Notes: generated by a model not told the origin, from the sequence alone. Positions 1 to 14,300 are shown, counted from the first letter of the stretch. The stretch is 64,000 bases of DNA from Nematostella vectensis (GCF_932526225.1 NC_064034.1:9861387-9925386); one strand, 5' to 3'. A program made the numbers and translations.

Positions 1-241
1 GGGCGGCGGAGCAGGCCTTAAAAACCACCAAGCCAGGAGAAAAGCTGAGCCATTTTCAGTTCAGGGGTGTAAATTATATTGTATAGGGGGGTCTGGGGGG
101 CATGCTCCCCTGTAAAAATTTTGCCATTTTCAAATATGTCCTCTTTCTCCACGCTCTCCGCCCTAACATTCTTCACACTTTGTTTATTTCTGTATGCGCA
201 TTGCTTATAACACTTTGTGTGCGCTTGTTTTCTTCCTTCAG

Positions 242-1815
242 ATGCTGCTGCAGAGTATTAGCAACATCTCTGATGTCACGACCGGTCACGTGACGAATCT
301 CTTAGCCACGGACGTACAGTCGTTCTGTTATGGAATAACCGTTATACCGGGTCTTTTGATGGCCCCAATCATTATCGCAACGACGGCGACGGTCATGGTG
401 TGGCTGGCAGGCTGGCCTGCGTTGGTTGGTCTGGCAATGTCCGTGGGGTACATAGCCATACAGGTCAGTCATCAAAGTATACATACACCAAGCCTCGTAC
501 CCCGATTACTTTTCGCTGCGCGGCTTGTCGTTAGTGACATCCCGTTTGATTTGCCGTTTTGCTCTAAAAGCGCTAAAACATCAGGAATAAAGAGCTGGGA
601 AAGAAGGAGCCTGGTGAGGCGGTTAACACACACCGTGAATAGGCATCGCAGTTCCGAGGGCACTCAATTTTTGTGTTTGGGGGGGGGGGGGGGAGGGCAT
701 ATGGGACCCTTGCAATCCTAACAACTATCCTAAGCACCTATCTATTCCTGTTAGCTACTCCCGTCCTAGTAGCTAACGGCTCTTTTTCTATTTAATGTTT
801 TCTCTATAAGGTAACTTAATTTTCACACTGAGCCACCCGTCCATATGAAGAAAACGTTGTCGTTTTGAGGGACTGGTACCGAGGACTCTTAGTGTCTTTT
901 CAGATACTTTCTCCATTGAACAAAGATGGTCACAGTCACTGTTTTTCTCTTCTGATTACAAGTCATAATGTTTGCGAAGCACCTGCGGTACGGCAACCTT
1001 AAAAATGACAGGAATCATGCAGTTTTTCCAAATAAGGAATGCATTAGTTTCCTTTTATGGAAGTGACCGCGTTTGGCAAAAAAGACAATTTTTGGCTAAA
1101 TTTTCTTGATATGTTATTCCTTATTAACTATCGGTCGCAATTAACAGAATCCGTCCTTTCCCATAGAGCGTTGTCGTCCAGCTGTGCGAGTACTACCGTG
1201 AGGAGACAGTGGAAGTTACCGACCAGCGTGTTACCCTCGTCTGTCAGATCATCTCGGGGATCCGCGCTATTATAAGGAACGCATGGGAAACGCCCTACTA
1301 CGCGGCCCTCGATACGAAAGTAAGAGAATACAAGTCTCTTTAAACCCCCATATAAAATTTCAATTTTGACCAGTAAAGACTACTTGGATGAGTACCAACA
1401 AAAGAACCAATCAGACCCCACATTCAAGGCCATGCTAGAACATTTTCCAGACACTGCCTAAGATGGAGGCAACATACTCTCAATATACAAACTTGCTGAC
1501 ATAATATACATTTTTTGGGTTAAAGAAGTTACTGGTCTCGGTCGAATGTATTTACTATTTATGATTGAAACCACTATCTTGATTCTGATTGGATAAACAC
1601 AGACGACGAGATCTGGAGCGCGTTACACGATGTCAAAGTGGGGCCCCTTGTATTGGGTCTGATTGGTCAACTTAAATACCGCATCCAAGAGGGCGGGGCG
1701 AATTTTAATGTAGAGGAAAGACACCAGAACAAGATAATTGTGATGGACGACGCGACAGCCAATGTGGACCCACGGCATCACATCACATGATCCAGACCAC
1801 CTTCATGAGGGAAAA
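242..1815 (+). pseudogene. ABCC/MRP-type ABC transporter remnant
   Basis: Three pieces of an ABCC4-like gene. Piece 1 (242-463, 74 codons, acceptor CTTCAG, donor GTCAGT) encodes a membrane-domain stretch with TGHVTNLLATDVQSF. Piece 2 (1182-1319, 46 codons) has VTDQRVTLVCQIISGIRAI and NAWETPYY. Piece 3 (about 1603-1790) is from the second nucleotide-binding domain: DDEIWSALHDV, EGGANFNVEERH, IIVMDDATANVDPR. Compared with the family, roughly a dozen codons including the signature region are missing, the catalytic Glu after Walker B is Asp, and a frameshift near 1778-1787 moves the following IQTTFMRE stretch to another frame before a stop. The first NBD and most membrane exons are absent. A dead or dying copy, convergent with the giant gene. 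Confidence 0.7.
464..1181. other. Between ABCC exons
   Basis: Intron-like sequence with a poly-G run near 680-692. I see no further exon of the transporter or other gene. Confidence 0.5.
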
Positions 1816-2202
1816 GAGACGATGGAGGAGTGAAAAAGGGGAGGGGAATTTCTTGCCCAGCATGACAGGGTTCCATGCGAGGCGCTGCGCCATAACAAGA
1901 AAGCAAGGGAACCACATGATGGGAGAAGGGAGTCGTTTTCCGGGTTTCTTTTTGGAGAGGAGAACGCGCTGGACCCCCAAGCATAAGATAAGGACACACA
2001 AACAACACTGTATAATGCCGTGACTAATTTATTCTACTCTAGGCTACTCTAATTTACACGCTAGGTCCTAATATTAATGGACGCTCTAAATATTAGAGAT
2101 TATATGACTCTATTCTAACAGCTCTATAAGAGCCGAGTGTATAGTTCCGTATTTCTCTGCTCAGTTTCCTTTCCATCGAAGCTCATATCTATCTTGGTCC
2201 AT
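1791..2202. other. Region between the convergent gene ends
   Basis: No gene seen. It holds the tail of the ABCC remnant, the poly(A) signal and the 3' UTR of the giant gene. Confidence 0.5.
2028..2033 (-). terminator. Candidate polyadenylation signal of the giant gene
   Basis: AATAAA on the minus strand, 170 nt downstream of the TAG. It is the nearest canonical signal I see and would give a short 3' UTR. Confidence 0.5.
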
Positions 2203-2313
2203 CTAAGCAAGGATATTGCTTTCAACCTCGTTCGTGTCCTGCGATATGATTGGCTGTTGGGGTGCAGGTGGTCTGGCAAGCCGCATGCGCTTGTGTAGGT
2301 CAATCTCCTTTTT
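2203..2313 (-). CDS. Last exon, C-terminal tail and stop
   Basis: A 111-nt exon in phase 0 encoding 36 residues ([19 protein letters not shown] to VESNILA) and a TAG at 2205-2203. The tail is short, charged and Pro-rich, with no membrane segment or GPI-type hydrophobic end. A clean acceptor (TTCACAG) precedes it and its phase fits the exon at 3011-2902. Confidence 0.75.
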   Translation of the reverse strand, partial: KKEIDLHKRMRLARPPAPQQPIISQDTNEVESNILA

Positions 2314-5300
2314 CTGTGAACAAAGCGCCACGTTATGTTAAAGGAATAAAAGACATCAGTTATACAAAGGAGAAATTATGTTAAAAGAATGATAGGGAGC
2401 AGCTATTTAAAACATGAATTATAAACGTTTTTCTTTGTCGAAAATCACTACGGTTTTCAACATTCTGCGTACTCTCGCGACGACTTTCAGCACCCGAATC
2501 GCTTTTTGCTTCCGATAATCCCGTCAAGCAAAGTCTTTAAAGGAATTCATTGGACAGCTCTGACATAGTCTCCTACTATCACGCCACCTCTCCCAAAGGC
2601 GCTGACCAATCGATGAGCATCAAAATATAATTTCATTAGTTGGACGGAAGCCAAAAAGCAATTGATTGACGAGAGTTCGCAGAATATTGTGCATTGAGAT
2701 TAATTAACTCAGAATGATCTGCGAAGACAACGGATTCAACTTCAAGCTTTTACTTGAAAAAGAAGCCGTAGACTCATATTTTCAGAAAACAACGAAAACA
2801 ACAATCCAGTGAGGGATTCACAAATATATATGCTCAATAGCAAAATATCGTTCTTTTCAAATGCATAAAAATGCAGTTTGACATGTGGAGCCATCTCTTA
2901 CCTGTTCTGAGCAGATGGCTTGTGCGATTTGTCCAGCGCGAGCGACAAGGCTACGGAATGAGCGCATGTAGTACACGTGTCTGTCTCGGTACGTCACCTT
3001 CAAAAGTGAGCCTGTGGAAATGCAGATTAAAATATTAATGTCAAAAACACAATGAAACAGTACCTCTACTAGAATTGTACTGCACTTTTTGTTTTTTTAA
3101 ATTGTACTGCACTTTTTTTTGGAATTCTACATGATTTAGCATGATTTCCCAGGATCTCTACTGCACTTTTAATAAAATCAGATCGCATGATTCTATTCAT
3201 AGCACTTCAACTCGCCTGAAACTGTATGAATTTTTCAAAGAGTTGTGTCGTACGTTTCGTTGAACTGTTCTCGATGTAACTTACCACGTCGATATTTTCC
3301 AAGACGAACGACAAAGATCTTGACACCCTTCCTCTCAAGCAGTCGAGTGGTCCGGTGAATCCGGTGGAAAGTTCGGCGGTCTGGACGACCAGAAGTGACG
3401 ACAACAAGCACCCGCTGGATGTACGTGGGCTCATGCTGGAACAAGTAGCGGTAGGTGGCATCAAGACCGAGGTCAAGTCTCTCTCCGCGGAGGCCTGGGT
3501 ACCGAGTGGCGTCCACGGCACGTGTTACTTCCGCTTGGCTGTTGTACTGGCGAAACCTGAAGAACATGAAATATATGTATTAGATATCTGTCAAGGCTTT
3601 GGAGGGCGGCACGTGTCACTTCCGCTTGGCTGTTGTACTGGCGGAACCTGAAGAACATGAAATATATGTATAGAAATATAAGATATCTGTCAAGGCTTTG
3701 GAGGGTGGCTCTTTCCCAGGGTAGCGGTAAATTCGCTTCGGAGATATACCCTATTTTACTGGTCCAAAGGTTTCAAAATACATATCATGCTTATCAAACA
3801 CATGCTTACCAAACAAGCCTACAACACACACAACATATCTGGTCCATTTAATGCCAAGCTTCTTACACACAAATTTATCAGTCCATTACTCAAATAAGAT
3901 CGAATTGTACCCCATTTAAGCCTGCCACCAGCTTCCCCGAGGTAGAACTTTCTTGGGCTAACCCTATTGTAGGTTTAGGCGAATCTCCAGGGATTCCGGG
4001 TTTGAAAAGGAAACCTCACCTCATGTTGACTTGGGGTCTGCTAGAGTACGTGACAAGGCCCACGTGGGTCTGGTGACGCGTGATGGTGAAGGTACTCGAG
4101 ATCTGCTTGATGAACGTCTTAATCAGATGGAAGTTGATGCGTCCAACGCTACTAGATCCGTCCACCAGGAAGCCGAGGTCAAGCGTGACAGGACAGTGTC
4201 GCAGCGTGACTGAGGTAAAGAAAAACCATACATGAGACATTGCTTTGGGGGGCACAACACTCACAGCACCGTAAAGACAGAGAGATGAAGCAGCGTGTCT
4301 GGAGTAACGCGATATCAATGAATTAACATAATACGATTCGCCATAGCGTGACATGTAAGCGTGACGTGGTAACGTGACATATTGGTGTGGCGTTCAATAG
4401 TGACCTGGTTGCGTGACGTACCTGGTGGTATTGGCTTGGGTGGAAGTGGACGGGGCGGTGGTTTGATAGGCCCAACTGAAAAACAGTAAAAACAAGTTTA
4501 ACTAAAAAAATCACAAAAGGCTTGCAGCGAGAAATAAATCAAACACATGCTCACACACTCTAAAAGTACTATGGATATAATGCAAATCGGACCTGACAAT
4601 AGAATTAACATCTATTTACGCGGTCACGTTTATAGACGGCAGATAATTCTTACTGGTATCCACGCAGGGTGTAACCAGGATTCTTTTCCTTATATACCTC
4701 TGAGCCATTTTTACGTGGACCTTAAAGGGGCAACCTCAGAAGTTGCACATGGTTTTTCCCAGAGCCATAAAGATTAATATCTTGCGAGTATTTTGCATCT
4801 CTCCATGAATGACTGTTGTGTAATCCTTGGGCCACGAACGAAAAACTCGTGATGTTCCCCTTAAAACACAAAACGGCTAAAATTTTGAGCACTCACCAAT
4901 GCGCCGTCCGCGGAGACCGAATCTGAGCGAGATGTGTCTGTACCAGGCCACGGGATGGATACGGATAAACCGCGCGACCATGGCAGGCCTCAGGACGCGA
5001 ACAACAACAGTGTTGCGGTCGCTGTTACCAAGGAAAATCTAAAGAATCACAGAGTAATAAATAGTTAGATCACGTAGCTACAAAATTACAATGAAACAGA
5101 AGGAGGTTCTCCTCTGGGAACTAAAACGTCGCTGCAATGTGCACTCTCTCCTATTTACCGGGCATCTCGGGCGGTTCTGTTTTAACTCAATATTCTACCG
5201 ACCCTTTGCCCCCTTTTCATACTTGCACAATGCTACCTTTTCATACTTGCACAAAGCTTTGCTTTTAACGTCTCCCCCTCCCGAAACACACACTTCGGTT

Positions 5301-8300
5301 CCCCTTGCATACCCAAGTTTGTTCACTTTTCCCATCTACAATCCGTCTCAGCTATTATTGACACGGATTGTAGTAAACTACACTAACCATGCTCCAGTTC
5401 ATTATCTACTGTCCTCTTCAACATCTACTTCTTAATCCCTGGACTCTCCCTCCTTAATTTGTACCCCCATCTAGTTAAGCCTCCGACCCTCCCTACTACA
5501 TAACCTAGTTTCTCCCCTAATTCAGTATCTCTCGTCAACGCCCCTATCCGGTATAATCCACTTAACAATTCTCTTGACACACTCGGATACATACCCTAGT
5601 ACGCCCTCTTATCCTGTACTGTCTGAATCTGCGGCCATCCCTGCTATAGGACACGGTATATCTCTTCACCCATTGGTTCAAGTCCTGTCTTCCCTGAGTC
5701 AAGATCTTCGTGATCACTGTACGCTGACCCAGATCAACTTGGATCCATTGGCGCCTGTTGTTCTTTTTCGCCGACCACGCCCCTCTGTACGCTCCCTTGC
5801 GGACCGCATTGAGTCGCGCGCGCGAAGGACCATGGTACTTATCCCAAGAGGATGATGCCTTGAAAGCTCGGTTGGGAACCTTACCGTCCTCGATTCCGAT
5901 TGGTACTTTGTTGGTAGCTAGATGAAAAAGTGTTTTGACTTTACAGATGCTTTGAAATATGTCAATAAAGAACTTCTTTTATGTAAAGGGACTGGGAAAT
6001 AAATACAGTAATGAACAGTAAGGAGGCCCTAAAATTGGGTGAGCCAATCCCTTACTCCTAGAAACAAGGGTCACAGCCCCATAAACTACGTCTGGAATAC
6101 GATAATGTAACAGAAAGGACGGGGGTAGTAATCCTGTGCCTCTTACCAGCTCTGACAGCGTAGAACTCGACTCTCATCGAGATGTGTCCATGCCAGGATT
6201 GTGGATAGATTCGCACGTAACGCGCGGTAAACGGTGGATCGAACAGGTTCTCCATGAGAGAGCTACGGTCGCGGTTTCCGCGGAACACCTGGAGGTGATA
6301 AAAATTACGTGAGAATTATGGCAACTGCAAATGCACTAAACAGTTTAACATTTCAACAGTAACACTGATCGATCAACGCCAAATGTAAGGAGAATGCAAA
6401 TGGGTCATATAAATGAAATACAAAATTACGAAATCATGTAGAGAAAGTTCAAATAGCCATCTAAAAACAAAGTTTTATAGTCCAATTACTAAATTCAATT
6501 GAAAATATCGCAATAGATTCCCAAAATCAGCCGATGGAAATGGATGCTTAATCATGCTCGACAATTTGCTAGGGCCCGTGAGAAAATGGAGGCACTTGAA
6601 AGAAACACTTTAAAACATTCGGGAATGACTTAAAATAACGACGTCAACAAGGACGCACCTTGACTCTGCTGTTGCGTGTATACGGCACCCATCGTCTGTT
6701 ATCCTGACTGTACTTCACAATAAAGCTCGTCACCCATTGGTTAATATCGCTACGACCTTGCGTGACCACCTTAAAGATCCTCTTGGGTCTGCGGAAGTCG
6801 AAGCCGAGCCACTGGCGGCGATTATTCTTATGCGCGGACCATCCACCCCTGTAGCGTCCTTGACGTTTGCGATGCAGACGAGCGAGCCAGGCGGCATGGT
6901 ACCTATCCCATTGGCTGGACGCAGTGATGTATTTATTGGGCAGCCGGCCGTTGGAGATTCCACAAGAAGATGGTCGACGACGCGGTACTAAGACAAGATA
7001 ATGGCGATGATTGAGTATATGAAATAAGAAGGCCTGAGAGACCGAATAAATCTTCGTAAATAGATAATCAGAAAAAAAGAAAAGACTGACTATGGAATGT
7101 AGAATAGTATAGAGAGGTGGTATTTGGAATATAGATGGTAACTAATATTAAAGGCACTTATTTAAGGACGAAGCTTTATAAATTGTCTAGTATAACCGAC
7201 GATCATTGGCTCAGTCAATTCGTAGAATAAACGCAGAAGAGCTCCTGGAATTAATCAGATCCCAGGAAAGAAATTGATATACCTGAACATAACACACCCA
7301 CAAACAAAAGAAAAAACGGAGCTTAATCTAGGGTGGGTCTTATGAACAGCGATTATTCGACTACCTTCGGGTTTGTGTTACTTACTGTATCGTTGTCCGT
7401 AGACTTCAACTCGCATGGAGATATGACTGCGCCAAGATAAGACGACAAAGCGAACATAACGCGCACGAACAGGGTGAATCGAGTGGTAAACCACGGTGTT
7501 CCGGTCCTTGTTACCTCGGAATACCTGTAGAACACGATCACAGAATAATACGATTATTTGTCAGCTGACTATTATCCTCGCCGAAGATTTTCCTACAAGA
7601 GATGCCTCCTCAGCTTAACACAATCTCAATAGCATTTGCTTGAAAATACTTACAACATTCTGCACTGAGGCATGCAATTCTAACTTACTCTAACTTAACA
7701 CTTAACTAGTTAAGTTCTTGGAAATCCAAGGAACAAACAACTACTAGCTTCACCGAGCCATTATGACTCTCCGGCTTAAATCTTGACTGGTTAAGTTAAT
7801 GGAAATTCCAAAAAGCCAAGAATTTTATCTTTACCCAGCCTTTCACTTCCACTTAACACTTTACTAGTAAGGTTCATGGAAATTCCAAGAACTAGGAATT
7901 GAACTTACCACAGTGCGACCGCGGTTCCTATAGGTAGTGAACCTGAGTCCATCCTTGCTGTATAGCAGTTTATATCTCGTCACCCATTGGCTGTAATCTT
8001 GCCGGCCCTGCGTAGCCACGCCCGTGACACGTGACTGAGTGCCAATATCTACCTGAAGCCACTGACCGCGTCGGTTATACCGTGCGGACCACGCCCCTGT
8101 CCGACGTCCGGTGCGGACCTTGTTGAGGCGGGCGTTAGCTGCGCGGTGGTTGTTGTTGAAAATGGAAGAGGCGGACATAGCGCGGGCTGGGATGCGGCTG
8201 TCTTCGACACCAAGTGGAAGCTTGCGGCGATCTGAAGTTTAACGCTTGTTTAGTAAAATGGAATGCTAAAGTCGATCTTTTAAGCAAGGCTATTTTTAGT

Positions 8301-11300
8301 CCTCTCCATTGATTTGAGGCAATTTTCTCAACTGAATTTTTCCTGACAGGAAACTTGTTTGCCGAGTTTTATTGCTCGAGAAAGAAAGTACTCACCAGCA
8401 GCTCGGCCGTAAAGCTCCATTCTCATGGAGATGTGAGATCGCCAACTGACGGGATGAACTCTCACGGCAACGGCATAAATCACAGGACGAAGGAGGTGTC
8501 GGACAACTGAGTTTCTGTTACGGTTGGCACGGAAAATCTAGCGGGGATGGAAAGAAAAGGTTTACTTAATTATTGAACGAGAAGAATCGCAGATATAGAT
8601 AACAAAGCATGAACAAGGGAGCTGCTCTGGGTGACAATACTTTCAGGGAGATATCAACTTTCAAAATCAATCTGCAAGTTGACATCTCAATCATCAATCT
8701 GTTTGCTTTAAAGAAGGAATTAAGTGAGCTCTTCAACATAGCAAAATAAAAACAAGAGCAAATAGTTAACTCTATGTATGCATAGGTAATATGGTACCTC
8801 TATTAGGGGTCAACCTCGGGCCATGAAAGGTAGTCGCTTAATAGCGAGGTTGGCCCATTAATTCTTTGCATGTTATGTATTTATAGCTACCTCTCTTAAG
8901 CGGTCACCTTCGGGGCCATGGGAGGTGGCCGCTTAATGGAGGTTATTAGATTAACCTAACATGGTATCTCTATAAGGCGAGCACTCGGGACCATGAAAGG
9001 TGGTTGATAAAAAGAGGTTTATAGCTTTATGGAGGTATTTCTAAGAGACGCGTCTTTTTGTGCACAGCTCGCTCTTACCTTTGTCCTGCCGCGTTGGGCG
9101 TACACAGCAAAATGCACACCATCCAGACTGTACGACAAATAGTATCCCGTCACCCATTGGCTAATGTCCTGACGACCTTGGGTTGCGATGGCAATGACCT
9201 CCTTGGGGCGTCGGAAAGAAACCTACACCAAAAAGAGCAAATGTTAATCACAAGTGCGCCTATGATAGTTCTATCGGTGGCACGCATTTTACATGAGGCT
9301 AACCTGTAAGTATTGGTTCCTGTTATTGTGTCGAGCGGACCCTGTGTCTACATCACATTACCCCTACCCGTGAGTATTGGTTCCTGTTGTTGTGTCGAGC
9401 GGACCCTGTGTCTACATCACCTTACCCCTACCTGTAAGTATTGGTTCCTGTTGTTGTGTCGAGCGGACCCTGTGTCTACATCACATTACCCCTACCCGTG
9501 AGTATTGGTTCCTGTTGTTGTGTCGAGCGGACCCTGTGTCTACATCACCTTACCCCTACCTGTAAGTATTGGTTCCTGTTGTTGTGTAGAGCGGACCCTG
9601 TGTCTACATCACATTACCCCTACCTGTAAGTATTGGTTCCTGTTGTTGTGTAGAGCGGACCCTGTGTCTACATCACATTACCCCTACCTGTAAGTATTGG
9701 TTCCTGTTGTTGTGTCGAGTTGGCCCTGTGTCTACATCACATTACCCCTACCGTAAGTATTGGTTCCTGTTGTTGTGTCGAGCGGACCTTTTGTCTACAT
9801 CACATTACCCCTACAGTAAGTATTGGTTCCTGTTGTTGTGTCGAGCGGACCCTGTGTCTACATCACCTTACCCCTACCTGTAAGTATTGGTTCCTGTTGT
9901 TGTGTCGAGTGGACCCTGTGTCTACATCACATTACCCCTACCTGTAAGTATTGGTTCCTGTTGTTGTGTCGAGCGGACCATGCGCCTCTGTAGCGCCCTT
10001 GTCGCCGGATGTGTAGTCTCGCGCGGTTGGCTGCGTGGTAGCGGTCCCATACAGATGATGCCGTGATCTGGTTGTTGCGGATGCGGCGGCTCCTCATTCC
10101 CAGAGCGGGAAGTCGAGATGGAGGTGGAGGACGTGGAGGCCGTACAGGTCCAACTAAACAAATAGATTGAGGGTATATCACTATCCTGTACACCAATTGG
10201 TAAGACCTGACATTCAAGTATATGGTGACTTTCGTTGAAAAAAAAACTATACAATGGAACCCTCGGAGCTGAGGCCGAAGTGCGCTTTGTATGAGGTTTC
10301 ATTTGAGAAAACGACTAAAGAATTTGAAACCAAAACTTTGGGAAGTGTCCGTTATACAGAGGGTGTCGACATTATGAAGGTCCATTATATTAAGGTTCCG
10401 CTGTAGTTTCCGCTGCCCGATACCACGTTTTTGTGTCACGTGACAATGAAGACTCTCTTACCTGGTCTTCTGCCGAGCAGCTCAATCCTCATGGAGATGT
10501 GTCCGTGCCAGGTCAGCGGATGGATGCGTACATAGCGTGCGCGCACACCTCGGCCAAGGGACCTGATCGCCACGGTGTTTCTATCACTATTACCCAGGAA
10601 CACCTGCGAGCACAAGACGTGATTAGTGAAACCGCAGGAAAATATTTCGAAGAGCGGGTTCGAGGAGAGCAAAAGAAGCTGCCCAACGTGCACGCTTTAA
10701 TCTTATAAATTACAAACCATTTATCGACATGAAAGCAATGCATGTAACGTGCACTGTAATTCAGGATATGACCAACAAAACTATCCATTTGTGGATTGGG
10801 TTATTTCTGATAGATGCTAAGCTACAACTAGAAAGTAACATTTGCGTTGTGAATTGTTCTCACTAAATAGGTCGGTAAACAAGTTTGCTCACATAGACAC
10901 CAACTGTTAACTCTACGAAGACGCAGACACAGTACAAGTGAAGAATTGCTACACGAGTGTTACTGTACCTTGACCCTCCCTCTGAAACGGTAGAACCGCA
11001 TTCTCCTCGGGCTGTTGCCATACGAGACCTTGTACGTCTTCACCCACTGGTTGTGATCCTGTCGCCCTTGAGTCAAGACCTTGGTGATCAGTGCTTGCTT
11101 TCCCAAGTCCACCTGGAGCCATTGGCGGCGGTCGAGTTTCTTCGCTGACCACGCCCCTCGCTTCTTGCCCTCCTTTCGGGTGTTAAGGCGTGCCCGTGCT
11201 GCTCCATGGTCCCGGTCGGATTCAGAAGACGCGGTGATTGCTCGGTTTGGTATTCTACCATCTTCAATACCCATAGGCACCTTTGTGATGGCTGAGGAAG

Positions 11301-14300
11301 AAAGAATATAGAGTTAGCAGATTAATGACAAGACGAATAATGAGCCTTTTTAAGCCACCAAAATTTATGGCTGGTTTCTCATTATGATCCTAGCAAAAAG
11401 GTAAGAAGGGTAAGATCCATTTTAATTGACTTGTCTAATTTTCGATTTAATTTGATAAATGAATAATCAGATTTTATTTTTAGGTGGTTATTTCAACAAA
11501 TGTGTGATTATAGATAACAATGCACTTACCAGCATTGACAGCGAAGAATTCAGCCCTGAGAGAGATGTGCTTATGCCAAGTCCATGGGTAGATTCGTACG
11601 TACCGCGCCGTGAAAGGTGGATCAAACAGATTTTCTTTCAAAGAGTTGCGGTCGCGGTTACCACGGAAGATCTACATCAAAAAGAAACCACAAAATTTAG
11701 AGCTCTAAGCTTGACATTATTCGGTAACTGTTATAAAAAAAGGTTTGATTCGTAAGCGCTAAAGCGCTCGTAAGCGCGTGAGTTTGCCCAACCAAAAAGT
11801 GAAGGGATCTCTTAGCGCAACTCCCCTACTGTGTGAAACAATGCAAGGCTGCTTCACGATTGTGTCACACTCTTTGTGATACCGCCCCGCGAAATGTGGA
11901 TCCGGAACTGTGACGCATGACAGCAAGCTAAGCTAGTCTAGCAAGCTAAGAGAACTCTAATGTTTCAAAAGAGAGGGCCCCATTAGACTCACCTTGACGG
12001 CGCTACGCGAAGTAAACGGCACCCATCGTCTTCCGTCCTGACTGAACATCACATAGAAGCTAGTCACCCATTGGTTGATATCACTGCGACCCTGAGTGAC
12101 CACCTTGAAGATCTTCTTGTGTCTCCTTAAGTCGTACTGAATAAACTCGCCTCGTCTGTTTCTCTTCGCGGACCATGCCCCCACGTATCTTCCCTTCTTC
12201 TGGCGGTGCAGACGGGCCAGCCACGCGGCGTGGTACCTGTCCCACTCGCTTGAAGCCTTGATGTTACGGTTGGGTAGGCGGCCGTTGCCGATACCACAAG
12301 ATGTCGGGCGTGGGCGACGGACTAAATCAATGGTTTACATGTAAATTAATGTTTGGAAATTTATTGTTATTAAAGGATTCCTTAAAAGATTTAAAACCTC
12401 ACGGAGAGAGGCAAGGTAGTCCTTTCATACCGATAAATGACGAGAACGGTTACGTGGATTGAGCTATTTTAAAACACACAAAATCAGATTGAACAAATAA
12501 TCCCGTGAATGAATATATTTGGGCCCGATTTCCTATAGCCAAAGACAGGCATCATCGTCTTATCCGTTGGCCTTAGCCGAGATGCCCAGCACAATATTTT
12601 TCCATACTCTGCGGTCTGCCATGGTACTTGGCAGATCATACAGAGATCCCTGTGTCCCTAGAGATCGAGGGGATGGCACATTTCTGGATCTCAGGGGGGG
12701 ATCGGCAAGCGTGATCAGAGGATCAGATATAAGACAAGCGCTTACCAGATCTCTGTCCATACAACTCCACCCTCATGGAAATGTGCCTGTACCAGTTAAG
12801 CGGGTAGATGCGCACGTAGCGAGCTTTCATCTTTCGGATGTTGTGGAATACCACGGTGTTTCTGTTGTTGTTACCACGGAAAACCTTAAAAAGCACGGGA
12901 AAACCACAAGTTATGTAACCACACGCTATGTACACCACTGCAATGTCATTAAAACAAGCCAATAATTAAATAAGTAAATAAATACAGATGTGTTAACACA
13001 TGCAATGCCAATAACCACACTCACCACTATACGTCGCCCGCGGATGTAAGTAATGAACCTGACTCCGTCGTTGCTGTATTTTAGAGTGTACCTCGTCACC
13101 CATTGATTGTAGTCCTGTCTTCCCTGTGTCGCGATGCCTGTGATGCGAGCTGTGGATCCTACGTCCACCTGAAGCCATTCGCCGCGGCGGTTACGTTTAG
13201 CGGACCAAGCGCCAGTGCGTCGCCCTCGGCGGACGGAGTGGAGTCTAGCGTTAGAGGCGCCGTGATTTCGATCCCAGACGGACGATGCCGAGAACGCGCG
13301 GTCAGGTATACGACCGTCCTGTACCCCAAGGGGAAGCTTTCGGATATCTGCAAAATAACCAGGCGGTAACGTTTAACAAAACAGTCACTCTTGAAGCGTC
13401 AAGCTTCTTTAGCAGCACTTAAAGCCGCATTGTCACCAGTTTACTTCCGGTCGATTACGTAACAATTTCCGATGAATTTTAACGGAAAACGCGAAAAGTA
13501 TTTCAAAATATTGAAAGCAGTGTGTCTATTGGGAGTTTTTTCGAGGATGTGATCGATAATTTAGAGTGGATGGCCTGTTAAATACATCGGATTCTAATAG
13601 ATTCTGTTGTCTTTTAACGGTTGAGGTTTCCGTCGGACCTCCGGAAGTTAACTGGTGACAATGTGGCTTTAAAGGGGCTGTGTCATGGTACTGCAAACGC
13701 CTGGAGTCAGTGTTTATTGTAGGCTTTTAATTGTCTACAAACAGTTGAACTTTAAGCTGTCAATGCCTTGTTAAAATAATATGCAATCTTTTATTGAAAA
13801 CATTTCCTTTGAGTTCATTTCCCCACATGTACCAAAGGCTCATACGTCAATATTAGAATTTGACTGAAATTCATTGTGTCCTGGCCGGAGAGCTTTTGCA
13901 AAGCTCTTACCATGACACTTCCCCTTTAAATTTTACCCATCAACAAAGATGCTGTATTTTGACACCTCTCTTTAGGCCACTTGTCTGGGTCACGAGGGTG
14001 ACCGCTGAATACTAGTATCATTGTAACTGGGACATCACTAGTAGACATTCTTGTTCTGTTTATACAATGTCGTGCGCCAATAAAGAGTTCGAGAAGCAAA
14101 GCCTTATTTCATGTACCGCCTGTCAAATTCAGATTCAGAGCAGAAAAACAAGGAGCACGGATTGCTATTGTACTACGGATACCCCGAAATTGCTTTCATG
14201 ACCACTAACAGATTTCTACGTCATCAGAAAATCTCCGCTCGCTCGAAACACGCAAGCCTCTTGGAGGGAAATGGATACTCACTTGCGGATCGTCCGTACA

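Noticed and set aside
1783-2023. Small ORFs on both strands downstream of the ABCC remnant
   Set aside because: No recognisable domain. The only meaningful part is the frameshifted NBD2 stretch at its start.
5091-5435. Plus-strand ORF in the FA58C-40 intron
   Set aside because: Pyrimidine-rich composition with no domain or splice support.
9313-9947. Overlapping plus-strand ORFs with a repeated [12 protein letters not shown]-type peptide
   Set aside because: They are a by-product of the 64-bp array, whose length makes every frame open for about 190 bp. The same happens at 15036-17062.
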